A DNA stretch of 64,000 bases from Psychrobacillus sp042944905 (GTDB lineage: Bacteria > Bacillota > Bacilli > Bacillales_A > Planococcaceae). The stretch is taken from NCBI RefSeq assembly GCF_042944905.1, contig NZ_CP168496.1:1426001-1490000 (forward strand), in the 5' to 3' direction. Below, piece after piece: positions 27,464 to 38,000 of the stretch. Each line of letters begins with the position of its first letter. Positions within the stretch are counted from its first letter, which is position 1. Under the pieces are notes generated by a model that saw only the letters and a list, made by a program, of their open reading frames with translations, made no database searches and was not told where the DNA came from. The position numbers were made by a program, and so were the translations under genes.

Positions 27464-28186
27464 ATGTCAGTAATCTCTATGAAACAATTACTTGAGGCTG
27501 GTGTACACTTTGGTCACCAAACTCGCCGTTGGAATCCAAAAATGAAAAAATTCATTTTTGTTGAACGTAACGGAATCTACATCATCGATCTTCAAAAAAC
27601 GGTGAAAAAATTAGAAGAAGCTTATGACTTCATGCGTCAAGTTGGTCAAGACGGTGGGAAAGTTCTATTCGTTGGTACTAAAAAACAAGCGCAAGAAGCT
27701 ATTAAAGAAGAAGCTGAACGTTCTGGTAACTACTACATCAACCAACGTTGGTTAGGTGGTACTCTAACAAACTTCGGTACTATTCAAAAACGTGTAGCGC
27801 GTCTAAAAGCGATTGAAAAAATGGAAGAAGACGGAACTTTTGATGTTCTTCCTAAAAAAGAAGTTGTTCAACTTAAAAAACAACATGAACGTCTTGTGAA
27901 ATTCTTAGGCGGTATTCGTGATATGAAAGCTGTTCCGGATGTAATGTTTGTAGTTGACCCACGTAAAGAGCGTATTGCTGTAGCAGAAGCTCGCAAACTA
28001 AACATTCCATTAGTAGGAATTGTTGATACAAACTGTGATCCAGATGAAATCGACTATGTAATTCCTGCAAATGATGATGCAATTCGCGCAGTAAAATTAT
28101 TAACTGCTAAGATGGCGGATGCATTACTTGAAGCAAGACAAGGTGAAGACGAAGAAGTAACTCCAGCTGAAGTTGCTGCTGAGTAA
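27464..28186 (+). CDS. rpsB: 30S ribosomal protein S2
   Basis: S2 joins the small subunit late and is needed for translation initiation. The 240-residue protein begins MSVISMKQLLEAGVHFGHQ, the universal S2 N-terminus, and includes GTKKQAQEAI and NQRWLGGTLTNF. ATG 27464 follows the strong site AGGAGGA; upstream in-frame codons precede that site and are not used. tsf follows, as in nearly all bacteria. Confidence 0.99.
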   Translation: MSVISMKQLLEAGVHFGHQTRRWNPKMKKFIFVERNGIYIIDLQKTVKKLEEAYDFMRQVGQDGGKVLFVGTKKQAQEAIKEEAERSGNYYINQRWLGGTLTNFGTIQKRVARLKAIEKMEEDGTFDVLPKKEVVQLKKQHERLVKFLGGIRDMKAVPDVMFVVDPRKERIAVAEARKLNIPLVGIVDTNCDPDEIDYVIPANDDAIRAVKLLTAKMADALLEARQGEDEEVTPAEVAAE

Positions 28187-28203
28187 GACACATGTAAGTA
28201 AAA

Positions 28204-28239
28204 GGTGATAAGCGGCCAAACCTCTTATCACCTTTTTTT
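28204..28239 (+). terminator. Intrinsic terminator after rpsB
   Basis: GGTGATAAG (28204-28212) pairs perfectly with CTTATCACC (28224-28232), followed by seven T residues. It lies between rpsB and tsf, so it may attenuate tsf relative to rpsB. Confidence 0.9.
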
Positions 28240-28276
28240 GAGACAATGAATTTATATGTACTAGGAGGAATTTTAA

Positions 28277-29161
28277 ATGGCAGTTACAGCACAAATGGTA
28301 AAAGAATTGCGTGAAAAAACTGGTGCAGGTATGATGGATTGTAAAAAAGCTTTAGTAGAAACAGACGGTAATTTAGAAGCTGCAATTGATTTTTTACGTG
28401 AAAAAGGTCTTTCTTCTGCAGCTAAAAAAGCAGATCGTATTGCTGCTGAAGGTACTACTTTTATTCAAGTTGAAGGGAACAAAGCTGTATTGTTAGAAAT
28501 GAATGCAGAAACAGATTTCGTTTCAAAAAACGAAGCGTTCCAACAATTAGTTCAACAAGTAGCTACACATTTAGTGGCAACTGAACCAGCTTCAGTAGAA
28601 GAAGCTTTAGCTTCAACTATCCAAGAAGGTGTTACAGTTGAAAACTTAATTTCAAATGCAATTGCTAAAATTGGAGAAAAAATTACACTACGTCGTTTTG
28701 TAATTGAAACAAAAACAGATGCAGATACATTTGGTCCTTATTTACACATGGGGGGACGTATTGGGGTTCTTACGGTGATAGAAGGAACAACTGATGCAAA
28801 CGCAGCGAAAGATGTTGCAATGCATATTGCTGCATTAAACCCTGCTTTTATTTCACGTGATGAGGTATCTGCTGAACAAGTGGAACATGAACGTAAAATA
28901 CTAACAGAGCAAGCGTTAAATGAAGGGAAACCTGAAAATATCGTTGCAAAAATGGTAGAAGGTCGTCTTGGGAAATATTTCGAAGATGTTTGCTTACTTG
29001 ACCAATCTTTCGTTAAAAATCCAGATCAAAAAGTGCGTGTTTTTGTTGAATCAACTGGTGGTAATTTAAAATCTTTCACTCGTTATGCTGTTGGTGAAGG
29101 AATTGAAAAACGTGAAGATAACTTTGCTGAAGAAGTTATGAGCCAAGTTAAAGGTAACTAA
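28277..29161 (+). CDS. tsf: Translation elongation factor Ts
   Basis: EF-Ts recycles EF-Tu from GDP to GTP. The N-terminal UBA-like domain and the signature ELREKTGAGMMDCKKAL are plain, as is the MNAETDFVSKN core motif. Length 294 is normal. The ATG has AGGAGG 8 bases upstream. It probably receives readthrough from the rpsB promoter past the terminator. Confidence 0.99.
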   Translation: MAVTAQMVKELREKTGAGMMDCKKALVETDGNLEAAIDFLREKGLSSAAKKADRIAAEGTTFIQVEGNKAVLLEMNAETDFVSKNEAFQQLVQQVATHLVATEPASVEEALASTIQEGVTVENLISNAIAKIGEKITLRRFVIETKTDADTFGPYLHMGGRIGVLTVIEGTTDANAAKDVAMHIAALNPAFISRDEVSAEQVEHERKILTEQALNEGKPENIVAKMVEGRLGKYFEDVCLLDQSFVKNPDQKVRVFVESTGGNLKSFTRYAVGEGIEKREDNFAEEVMSQVKGN

Positions 29162-29233
29162 TAAGAAAAGCGCAAGGCACATCTTGGTGTTCCTATGATT
29201 TTCTTTATTATTCACAATATAATTAAGAACAGC

Positions 29234-29265
29234 TAGGGAACACTTAATTTGTGTTCCCTATTTTT
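29234..29265 (+). terminator. Intrinsic terminator after tsf
   Basis: TAGGGAACAC (29234-29243) pairs perfectly with GTGTTCCCTA (29251-29260) around a 7-base loop, followed by five T residues. Confidence 0.9.
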
Positions 29266-29290
29266 CAAGAAAAAGAGGCGGAGGATACCT

Positions 29291-30016
29291 ATGAGTACAC
29301 CACAATACAAAAGAATCGTTTTAAAACTAAGTGGCGAAGCGTTAGCTGGAGAACAAGGTTTTGGGCTATCACCGGAAATTATTAAATCTGTGGCTGAACA
29401 AGTAAAAGAAGTAGTGGAGCTTGGAGTCGAAGTTGCAGTAGTAGTAGGTGGCGGTAATATTTGGCGAGGAAAAGTAGGAAGCGAGATGGGAATGGACCGA
29501 GCGACTGCTGATTATATGGGGATGCTGGCTACAGTGATGAACTCACTTGCTTTGCAGGATTCACTAGAAAAAGCAGGTGTCGAAACTCGTGTGCAAACTT
29601 CTATTGAAATGCGCCAAGTTGCAGAACCATACATACGTAGAAAAGCAATTCGTCATCTAGAAAAAAAACGAGTAGTAATTTTTGCGGCTGGAACAGGAAA
29701 TCCATACTTCTCAACAGATACAACGGCGGCACTAAGAGCTGCTGAAATAGAAGCAGATGTAATTCTTATGGCTAAAAATAATGTGGATGGTGTTTATTCT
29801 GCTGATCCTAAAATGGATAAAACAGCAGTTAAATATGATGTACTTACATTTATTGAAGTGATCCAACAAGGCTTACAAGTGATGGATTCTACTGCATCTA
29901 CATTATGTATGGACAATGATATTGCACTTATTGTATTCTCAATTATGGAAAAGGGAAATATTAAAAAGGCTGTTCTAGGGGAAACTATTGGTACAGTCGT
30001 TAGGAGGAATAGATAA
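29291..30016 (+). CDS. pyrH: UMP kinase
   Basis: PyrH phosphorylates UMP to UDP for pyrimidine nucleotide synthesis. The 241-residue protein of the amino-acid-kinase fold shows VLKLSGEALAG, VVVGGGNIWRG and MAKNNVDGVYSADPK. ATG 29291 has GGAGGA upstream; an in-frame ATG at 29249 precedes it but encodes an unlikely Lys/Arg-rich lead. The TAA stop overlaps the frr ATG. Confidence 0.98.
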   Translation: MSTPQYKRIVLKLSGEALAGEQGFGLSPEIIKSVAEQVKEVVELGVEVAVVVGGGNIWRGKVGSEMGMDRATADYMGMLATVMNSLALQDSLEKAGVETRVQTSIEMRQVAEPYIRRKAIRHLEKKRVVIFAAGTGNPYFSTDTTAALRAAEIEADVILMAKNNVDGVYSADPKMDKTAVKYDVLTFIEVIQQGLQVMDSTASTLCMDNDIALIVFSIMEKGNIKKAVLGETIGTVVRRNR

Positions 30017-30573
30017 TGCCGAAACAAGTAGTAGAACAAACAAAAGATAAAATGGCTAAAACGATTTCAGTTTATAGTAGAGAACTATCAACAATCCGTG
30101 CGGGTCGTGCAAGTGCAGCTTTGCTTGACAAAATTTCTGTAGATTATTATGGTGCACCAACTCCTATCAATCAAATGGCTGGAATTGCAACTCCTGAAGC
30201 ACGATTAATAACCATCCAACCATATGATAAAACAATTCTTGGTGACATTGAAAAAGCAATCATGAAGTCAGATTTAGGTATTACACCGACAAATGATGGT
30301 TCACTCATTCGTATTGCTGTTCCTGCACTAACGGAAGAACGCCGTAAAGAACTGGTCAAACAAGTAAAAAAAGAGGCTGAGGAAGCAAAAGTTAATATTC
30401 GAAATGTTCGTCGGGATGGCAACGACGATCTAAAAAAACTAGAGAAATCTGGGGATATTACAGAAGATGATTTGAGAAGCTACACAGAAGAGATTCAAAA
30501 ACTCACTGATTCAAATATCGAAAAAATAGATGCAATTACGAAAGAAAAAGAAAAAGAAATTCTGGAAGTTTAA
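30016..30573 (+). CDS. frr: Ribosome recycling factor
   Basis: Frr splits post-termination ribosomes with EF-G. The 185-residue protein has the tRNA-mimic architecture, with the conserved RAGRASAALLDKISVDYYG and RRDGNDDLKKLEKSG segments. ATG overlaps the pyrH stop (TAATG), implying coupling. Confidence 0.99.
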   Translation: MPKQVVEQTKDKMAKTISVYSRELSTIRAGRASAALLDKISVDYYGAPTPINQMAGIATPEARLITIQPYDKTILGDIEKAIMKSDLGITPTNDGSLIRIAVPALTEERRKELVKQVKKEAEEAKVNIRNVRRDGNDDLKKLEKSGDITEDDLRSYTEEIQKLTDSNIEKIDAITKEKEKEILEV

Positions 30574-30592
30574 CTTTGAACTTTTCATTTGC

Positions 30593-30624
30593 AAAAGGCG
30601 TCCTTTTAGTAGGACGTCTTTTTA
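30593..30624 (+). terminator. Intrinsic terminator after frr
   Basis: GGCGTCCT (30597-30604) pairs with AGGACGTC (30611-30618), one G-U, then five T residues. It closes the rpsB-tsf-pyrH-frr group. Confidence 0.85.
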
Positions 30625-30721
30625 CATTCAAGAGATAAACTAAAGTATTCTATAACAATCTTACTAATCATGAAAGTCTTGCGCTTTTCTAAATATTAAT
30701 GAAGAAAAATAAGGCGAAATT

Positions 30722-30730
30722 TGATATGAT
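30722..30730 (+). promoter_or_regulatory. Extended -10 promoter candidate for uppS
   Basis: TGATATGAT (TG, one base, TATGAT) lies 44 bases before the uppS ATG in the 200-bp gap after the frr terminator. No clear -35 is seen. Confidence 0.45.
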
Positions 30731-30773
30731 AGAATATATATGTTCCGAGTTGGTTTAAGGTGGGGGATTCAGT

Positions 30774-31568
30774 ATGCTAAAAAAACTTATTCGTAAGAAT
30801 GAAAAAACGATAAGTAAAGATATGAATGACAGAAAAGCTAAGGCTCAGCAAGAACAGTTACCTAACCATATTGCTATTATTATGGATGGGAATGGAAGAT
30901 GGGCAAAAAAAAGAACCCTACCACGTATTGCAGGTCACTACGAAGGCATGAAAATAGTGAAAAAAATTACCCGTTTTGCAAATGAACTTGGTATTAAAAC
31001 GCTCACGCTCTATGCTTTTTCCACAGAAAATTGGAAAAGGCCGAAATTGGAAGTCGATTTTCTAATGCGATTACCAGAAGAATTTCTAGGAACTTATTTA
31101 CCAGAGTTAATAGAGCAAAACGTACGAGTGAACATGATGGGGAATATTGAATCATTACCGGAGCATACGAAAAGAGCGGTTACAAATGCGATGAATCAAA
31201 CGGCAAATAATGACGGTCTCCTTTTAAACTTTGCATTAAATTACGGTAGCAGAGATGAAATTGTTCAAGCAGTGCAGAAAATAGCAAATGAAGTACAGGA
31301 AGGGAAAATTACAGCTGATAGTATCTCTGAAAAACTTCTAGATAGTTATTTAATGACAAAAGATTTAACAGAACCAGATTTACTTATTCGGACAAGTGGA
31401 GAAGTGCGTTTAAGTAACTTCATGCTTTGGCAGCTTGCGTATACGGAATTATGGTTTACAGATACTTTATGGCCAGATTTTGATGAATCTTCTTTACTTG
31501 AGGCAATCGAAAGCTTTCAAACAAGAAATAGAAGGTACGGCGGTCTAAAGGGGGAGGAAATTAATTGA
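30774..31568 (+). CDS. uppS: Undecaprenyl diphosphate synthase (cis-prenyltransferase)
   Basis: UppS condenses isopentenyl diphosphate units into the C55 carrier lipid for peptidoglycan and teichoic acids. The diphosphate-binding motif IIMDGNGRWAKKR has the catalytic Asp at D38. FSTENWKRP and the C-terminal DLLIRTSGEVRLSNFMLWQ are also conserved. Length 264 includes a basic N-terminal tail as in B. subtilis. It overlaps cdsA by 4 bases. Confidence 0.98.
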   Translation: MLKKLIRKNEKTISKDMNDRKAKAQQEQLPNHIAIIMDGNGRWAKKRTLPRIAGHYEGMKIVKKITRFANELGIKTLTLYAFSTENWKRPKLEVDFLMRLPEEFLGTYLPELIEQNVRVNMMGNIESLPEHTKRAVTNAMNQTANNDGLLLNFALNYGSRDEIVQAVQKIANEVQEGKITADSISEKLLDSYLMTKDLTEPDLLIRTSGEVRLSNFMLWQLAYTELWFTDTLWPDFDESSLLEAIESFQTRNRRYGGLKGEEIN

Positions 31569-32356
31569 AACAACGTATCATTACGGGAGCAATCGCAGCT
31601 GCGTTCTTTGTTCCAATTGTATTTTTAGGTGGATCATTTTTCAATATATTGATTTACTTCATGGCAGCGATTGGGTTATTTGAGCTTTTGCGTATGAAAG
31701 GCATTAAATTATATTCCATTGCAGGACTAATATCTATATTACTTTTATTCGTTTTACTAATTCCTAATTCAATTGCAGTTAATCTATCACAAATAACAGG
31801 ACATACAAAAACGGAATGGCTATTTGTAGCAGTTTTTCTATTACTAATTTATTCCGTTTTTGTTAAAAATCAATTTACATTTGATGATGCTGCATTTGCT
31901 ATAATGGCCACTTTATATGTTGGAATTGGCTTTTACTATTTCATTGAAACTAGAGAGATTGGATTAACTTATGTTATATTCGCATTAGTTGTCGTTTGGA
32001 CAACAGATTCGGGTGCATATTTTACTGGTAGAAAATTTGGGAAAAGAAAACTATGGCCAGAAATATCTCCAAACAAAACTGTAGAAGGATTTATTGGAGG
32101 AATTGTTTGCGCAATAATTGCAGCGTTCATACTACAGTGGATAACTCCATTTAGTTCATCCTATATAATATTAATTGGGATAACAATTGCTGCTTCCATT
32201 TTTGGTCAGCTAGGTGACTTGGTAGAATCAGCTATAAAAAGACATTATAATGTAAAAGATTCTGGAAAGATATTACCAGGACACGGTGGGATATTAGATC
32301 GCTTTGACAGTTTGCTTTTTGTCATTCCGTTATTGCACTTTTTACATTTTGTATAA
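31565..32356 (+). CDS. cdsA: Phosphatidate cytidylyltransferase
   Basis: CdsA makes CDP-diacylglycerol, the precursor of phosphatidylglycerol and cardiolipin. It is a 263-residue protein with about seven hydrophobic helices and the signature near the C-terminus (GQLGDLVESAIKRHYNVKDSG then LPGHGGILDRFDS). The start is TTG 31565 with GGGGGAGG upstream. Confidence 0.97.
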   Translation: MKQRIITGAIAAAFFVPIVFLGGSFFNILIYFMAAIGLFELLRMKGIKLYSIAGLISILLLFVLLIPNSIAVNLSQITGHTKTEWLFVAVFLLLIYSVFVKNQFTFDDAAFAIMATLYVGIGFYYFIETREIGLTYVIFALVVVWTTDSGAYFTGRKFGKRKLWPEISPNKTVEGFIGGIVCAIIAAFILQWITPFSSSYIILIGITIAASIFGQLGDLVESAIKRHYNVKDSGKILPGHGGILDRFDSLLFVIPLLHFLHFV

Positions 32357-32373
32357 GGAGAAGACATTAAATC

Positions 32374-33522
32374 ATGACAAAAAGAATAAGTTTATTAGGA
32401 GCGACTGGTTCTATTGGGATACAAACTTTGGATATAATTAAAGAGCATCCAAATCAGTTCCAATTAGTTTCTTTTTCATCAGGAAGAAATATAAGTAAAA
32501 CTCGAGAGATATTAAAGGATTTTGAGGTAGAAGTAGTTTCTGTTGCACTTGAAGAAGATGCTTATCAATTACAAAGGGAATTTCCAAAACTACAAGTTTT
32601 TTTTGGAGATGAAGGATTAGTTCAAGTAGCAGCAAATACGAATGCAGATGTACTTGTGAATGCTGTACTTGGAAGTGTTGGATTAAAACCTACATTAGAG
32701 GCAATTAAAAAAGGTATAACAATTGCTATTGCAAATAAAGAGACGCTTGTCACAGCTGGGCATCTCGTTATGCAAGCAGCAAAAGAAAATAATGTTCCAA
32801 TTTTACCAGTAGATAGTGAGCATTCAGCGCTTTTCCAAGCGATGAATGGAGAACAAAGATCCCAAATATCAAAGCTAATCATAACGGCTTCTGGTGGGAG
32901 TTTCCGCGACCATACGAGAGAAGAATTAAAAAATGTAACGGTTAAAGATGCATTAAATCATCCGAACTGGTCTATGGGAGCGAAAATTACAATTGATAGT
33001 GCCACAATGATGAATAAGGGTCTAGAGGTAATTGAAGCTCATGTATTATTTAATACTTCATATGACGATATTGAGGTTTTATTACATAGAGAAAGTATCA
33101 TTCATTCTATGGTGGAGTTTAATGATACAAGCGTAATCGCGCAACTAGGTACGCCTGATATGCGAGTGCCAATTCAATATGCACTGTCGTATCCGGACCG
33201 TTTTGAACGATCAAACGCGAAAAGATTAAATTTAGCAGAAATTGGAAAGTTGCATTTTGAAGAAATAGACTATAAGAGATATCATGCTTTAAAACTTGCA
33301 ATAGATGCCGGAAGAGCTGGCGGAACAATGACTACGGTATTAAATGCAGCGAATGAAGCAGCGGTAGCCCTATTTTTACAAGAGAAAATTGCTTTTTTAA
33401 CAATTGATGAATTGATAGAGCGTGCTATGAATGAACATGTCAACATTGCAAGACCAAATTTAGAAACGATATTACATGTTGATGCTGAAACAAGAAAAAA
33501 TGTTCAAAACATGATAAAATGA
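32374..33522 (+). CDS. dxr: 1-deoxy-D-xylulose 5-phosphate reductoisomerase
   Basis: Dxr commits DXP to the MEP isoprenoid pathway, feeding UppS. The N-terminal NADPH site is LLGATGSIGIQTLDII. The metal-binding region includes PVDSEHSALFQ, and ITASGGSFRDHT and HPNWSMGAKITIDSATMMNK are the catalytic-loop segments. Length 382 is standard. A 150-bp gap without a gene follows. Confidence 0.98.
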   Translation: MTKRISLLGATGSIGIQTLDIIKEHPNQFQLVSFSSGRNISKTREILKDFEVEVVSVALEEDAYQLQREFPKLQVFFGDEGLVQVAANTNADVLVNAVLGSVGLKPTLEAIKKGITIAIANKETLVTAGHLVMQAAKENNVPILPVDSEHSALFQAMNGEQRSQISKLIITASGGSFRDHTREELKNVTVKDALNHPNWSMGAKITIDSATMMNKGLEVIEAHVLFNTSYDDIEVLLHRESIIHSMVEFNDTSVIAQLGTPDMRVPIQYALSYPDRFERSNAKRLNLAEIGKLHFEEIDYKRYHALKLAIDAGRAGGTMTTVLNAANEAAVALFLQEKIAFLTIDELIERAMNEHVNIARPNLETILHVDAETRKNVQNMIK

Positions 33523-33672
33523 GAAAATAATATGGGACATCCAATCTTAGCTTAATCAGCAACTGGTATAGTGAGACAAGTAACTGCGGAAGCAAATGTT
33601 TTCTGCGGAGCTGAACAAAGAGAAGCGGAAGCAATTACTGGGTGACGTAATTGATAATAAAGGTGGGGTATA

Positions 33673-34932
33673 ATGGAGACGGCCATTGCGTTTATAATAA
33701 TTTTTGGTAGCATTGTTTTTTTTCATGAACTAGGGCATTTTATCTTTGCGAAAAAAGCTGGAATTATGGTACGAGAGTTCGCAATTGGGATGGGCCCAAA
33801 AATTTTTGGAATGACAAAAGGAGAAACGCTCTATACAATTCGATTATTACCAATAGGTGGATATGTGCGAATGGCTGGAGAAGATATGGACTCCGTTGAA
33901 CTTCAACCGGGGTTTCGTTTAGGCATACATGTAAATAATGACAATGAAATCGACTTAATTGCTTTAAATCAAAATAAGCAATTCCCAGACATGCTTTTCT
34001 TAGAAGTAGAGAAAGCTGATTTAACAAACGAAATGTTCATTGAAGGGTACGATGAAGAGGAACGTTTCGTTCGGTATAAAATAGCGAGAAACGCGAGAAT
34101 AAATGAAAATAGCAACGAGACTTTTATCGCACCATATGATCGTCAATTTGGGTCTAAAACGGTTGGTCAAAGATCGATGGCTATATTTGCAGGTCCACTT
34201 TTTAACTTTATTTTAGCATTTTTCATCTTTTTAATATTAGGTTTACTACAAGGAGTCCCTACTTATGAGCCAGTCATTACGACGGTAGTAGCAGATGGTC
34301 CTGCGGCACAAGCAGGAATGAAAGATGGCGACTTGGTAACCAAAATTAATGGAAGTCCTATTTCAACTTGGGATGAATTGTCTGAAGAAGTAAAAGTTAG
34401 CCCCAATCAAAAAATGGGCTTTACGGTTGATCGTAAAGGAGAAACTTTAGAATTTTCGATGATTCCTAAAGAAGTAACTTCTGGAAAAGAAAAACTAGGG
34501 CAAATTGGTGTTCAATATGTAAGTCCGTTAGAAAAGAATCCGATTAAGGCTGTAGCTTTTGGTGCAGAGCAAACATATGATTGGACTAAGCGAATATTTA
34601 CATTATTAGGTTCATTAATTACTGGTAAGTTTTCAATTGATGATTTGTCAGGACCAGTAGGTATTTATAAAGCAACAGAAGAAGTTGCGCAATACGGTGT
34701 ATTTAATTTAATGCATTGGGCAGCAATTTTAAGTATCAACTTAGGGATTATGAATCTTTTACCACTACCAGCACTAGATGGTGGTCGTCTTTTATTTTTC
34801 CTATTTGAAGCAGTTCGAGGAAAGCCGGTCGATAAGCAAAAAGAAGGGATGGTGCATTTTGTTGGTATCATGCTCTTGATGGTATTAATGGTTGTAGTAA
34901 CCTGGAACGATATACAAAGGTTTTTCTTTTAG
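33673..34932 (+). CDS. rseP: Site-2 intramembrane zinc metalloprotease (RasP/RseP)
   Basis: RseP/RasP cleaves transmembrane anti-sigma factors and signal-peptide remnants inside the membrane. The zinc site HELGH (residues 18-22) lies in the first membrane helix, with a PDZ domain at about residues 195-275. The second metal motif NLLPLPALDGGR is near residue 360. Length 419. In B. subtilis proS follows, but here a terminator and polC do. Confidence 0.97.
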   Translation: METAIAFIIIFGSIVFFHELGHFIFAKKAGIMVREFAIGMGPKIFGMTKGETLYTIRLLPIGGYVRMAGEDMDSVELQPGFRLGIHVNNDNEIDLIALNQNKQFPDMLFLEVEKADLTNEMFIEGYDEEERFVRYKIARNARINENSNETFIAPYDRQFGSKTVGQRSMAIFAGPLFNFILAFFIFLILGLLQGVPTYEPVITTVVADGPAAQAGMKDGDLVTKINGSPISTWDELSEEVKVSPNQKMGFTVDRKGETLEFSMIPKEVTSGKEKLGQIGVQYVSPLEKNPIKAVAFGAEQTYDWTKRIFTLLGSLITGKFSIDDLSGPVGIYKATEEVAQYGVFNLMHWAAILSINLGIMNLLPLPALDGGRLLFFLFEAVRGKPVDKQKEGMVHFVGIMLLMVLMVVVTWNDIQRFFF

Positions 34933-34947
34933 AGAAAAAACGACAAG

Positions 34948-34985
34948 AAGGGAAAGTTCGATATGCTGAACTTTCCTTTCTTTTT
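34948..34985 (+). terminator. Intrinsic terminator after rseP
   Basis: GGAAAGTTC (34951-34959) pairs with GAACTTTCC (34968-34976), extended by further A-T and G-U pairs, then a T-rich tract. It separates rseP from polC. Confidence 0.85.
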
Positions 34986-35016
34986 CTGTTATAAGTAGTT
35001 AAGGGAGGGAATTATC

Positions 35017-38000
35017 ATGCAAGATGGCAAAACAAGAATGCATATATTATTGCAACAACTCGATTTAATCGATGATTCCTTTGTGAAACATTTCGAAAAT
35101 GCTTCCATCACACGGTTTACGGTACATAAAAAAGTGAGACAATGGCATTTTCACATTCGGTGTTCGGCGATTCTTCCGATTAATGTTTATACAATTTTAA
35201 GACAACGGCTAGAGGAGAAATTTACAGGTATTGCGAGCGTACTTTTAACAATAGATAGTGAAACCTCCACAGTATCAGAAGAACAAATTAAAGAATATTG
35301 GATTCCGGTAATGAAAGAATTAAGCGACATGGCCCCCCCCCTTAAAGATCGTTTACTTCAACAACAACCTGAATGGAATGGGCAAACAATACAACTTACA
35401 TGTGGACAGGAACTGGAACTGCGAACATTTAAAAAGAAATACGTGGAGCTAATAGGAGATACTTACGTAAATTTTGGATTCCCAAAAATGGCTTTCGATT
35501 TTCGCTTAGTGGAAGATACGCAAGCACTTGCGAAAGCACAACTCGCCTTTTTAGAACAACGCAAATTAGAAGAGGAAGAATTAGGGAAAAAAGCATTAGA
35601 TGATTTACAGAAGAGAGAACAAAATCGACAGGAAAATGGATCAGAAGGAGAGGCAGAAGGTCCATTCCAACTAGGTATCCCGCTTAAGAAAGAAGAGCCT
35701 ATTTTGGAAATTCGTCAAATACAAGATGAAGAGCGTAGAGTGACCATCGAAGGATTTGTATTCGATGTGGAAGTAAAAGAATTGCGAAGTGGCAGATCTC
35801 TATTGACGGCAAAAGTGACCGATTACACAGATTCTATACTTGTTAAAATGTTCTCGCGTGATAAAGAAGATGCACAGATGATGGAACGATTGAAAAAAGG
35901 AATGTGGATCAAGGTACGAGGCTCTGTTCAAAATGATACGTTTGTGCGTGATTTAATCATAATGGCGCAAGATATGTGCGAGATAAATCCAGCGGTACGT
36001 CTAGATACAGCAAAGGAAAAACGAGTTGAATTGCATTTACACTCACCAATGAGTCAGATGGATGCCGTATCATCGGTTTCTTCACTTGTTGCACAAGCAG
36101 CTAAATGGGGACATAAAGCAATTGCCATTACAGATCACGCAAATGTTCAATCATTTCCCGAAGCATACGCTGCTGGGAAAAAGAATGGGGTAAAGATTTT
36201 ATATGGATTAGAAGCAAATCTCGTTCATGATGGAGTTCCGATTGCTTATGAAGAACAACGTATATTACTAGAAGATGCTACTTTTGTGGTGTTCGACGTA
36301 GAAACAACTGGTTTGTCTGCAACTTATGACAAAATTATCGAGCTTGCAGCGGTAAAAATGTACAACGGAAACATTATTGAAAAGTTCGAGCGGTTTGTAA
36401 ATCCTCACCATGCATTATCTGCTACAACAATTGAACTTACTGGTATTACAGATGAAATGGTTCGCAATGCTCCTGAAATAGAAGAAGTCATAAAAGATTT
36501 TTATGACTTTATAGGAGATGGCATCATCGTTGCGCATAATGCTTCTTTTGATATGGGCTTTTTATATGAAGGATATCGAAGATGTGGCATTGACCATTTT
36601 ACACATCCGGTAATTGACACATTAGAGCTTGCAAGATTTCTACATCCAGAGTTAAAAACACATCGTCTTGGTTCTCTATGTAAAAAGTTTAATATTGAGC
36701 TAACACAAGCGCACAGAGCAATCTTTGACTGTGAAGCAACAGGATATTTATTAATGCATCTATTGAAGGAATCGGAGGAAAAAAATATCCAGTTCCACGA
36801 TGATTTTAATAAACATATTGGGCAAGGTGATTCATACAAAAGGGCAAGACCCTCACATTGTACTATTTTAGCGGTCAATGAAGAGGGATTGAAAAACTTA
36901 TTTAAATTAGTGTCGCTTTCACATATTTCTACTTTTTACAGAGTACCCAGAATTACACGATCTACCTTACAAAAACATCGTGCAGGTTTAATTATTGGTT
37001 CTGCTTGTGATAAAGGGGAAGTATTTGAAGGTTTAATGCAAAAACCGCTTGAACAAGTAGAAGAGATTGCAAAGTTTTATGATTACTTAGAAATTCAGCC
37101 TAAAGAAGTTTATTCTCACTTAATTGAACTGGAACTAGTAAGGGATGAATGGAATCTAGAAGATATAATTCGAAAGATGATTAAAGTAGGAAAAAAACTA
37201 AACCTACCTGTAGTGGCAACAGGAAATGTTCATTACTTACATGAAAATGATGCGATTTTCAGAAAAATTTTAGTGAATTCTCAAGGTGGTGCAAATCCAC
37301 TGAATCGACATGAGTTACCTAAAGTACATTTCCGAACAACAAACGAAATGTTAGATGCTTTTTCATTTTTAGGGGAGGAATTAGCGAAAGAAATAGTTGT
37401 GACCAATCCTCAAAAAATTGCAGATTCCATTCAGGATATAAAACCTATTAAAGATGATTTATATACTCCTAAAATTGAAGGTGCGGACGATGAAGTCCGT
37501 TCGTTAACTTACGCAAAAGGTAAAGAAATTTATGGAGAAGAGCTTCCAGAAATTGTGGAGGCGCGTATTGAAAAAGAATTAGCATCTATTATTGGACATG
37601 GATTTGCTGTTATTTACTTGATTTCGCATAAACTAGTAAAAAAATCACTAGATGATGGTTACTTGGTTGGGTCAAGGGGCTCAGTTGGTTCTTCATTAGT
37701 TGCAACATTAACAGAGATTACGGAAGTTAATCCACTGCCTCCACATTATGTATGCCCAAATTGTAAGCACTCTGAGTTTTTTCTAGATGGTTCTGTAGGA
37801 TCTGGGTTTGACTTGCCAAATAAAAATTGTGTCAAATGTGATACACCTTATGTAAAAGATGGACAGGATATTCCTTTTGAAACTTTCCTTGGATTTAAGG
37901 GGGATAAAGTCCCGGACATCGACTTGAACTTTAGTGGCGAGTATCAGCCAACTGCACATAATTACACGAAAGAGCTTTTTGGTGAAGATTATGTATTTCG

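Noticed and set aside
29190..29223. Promoter (TATAAT at 29218) between tsf and pyrH
   Set aside because: It has no -35 and would lie directly before the strong tsf terminator.
35333..35341. Frameshift in polC at the C9 tract
   Set aside because: The translation on both sides stays in frame and aligns with PolC.
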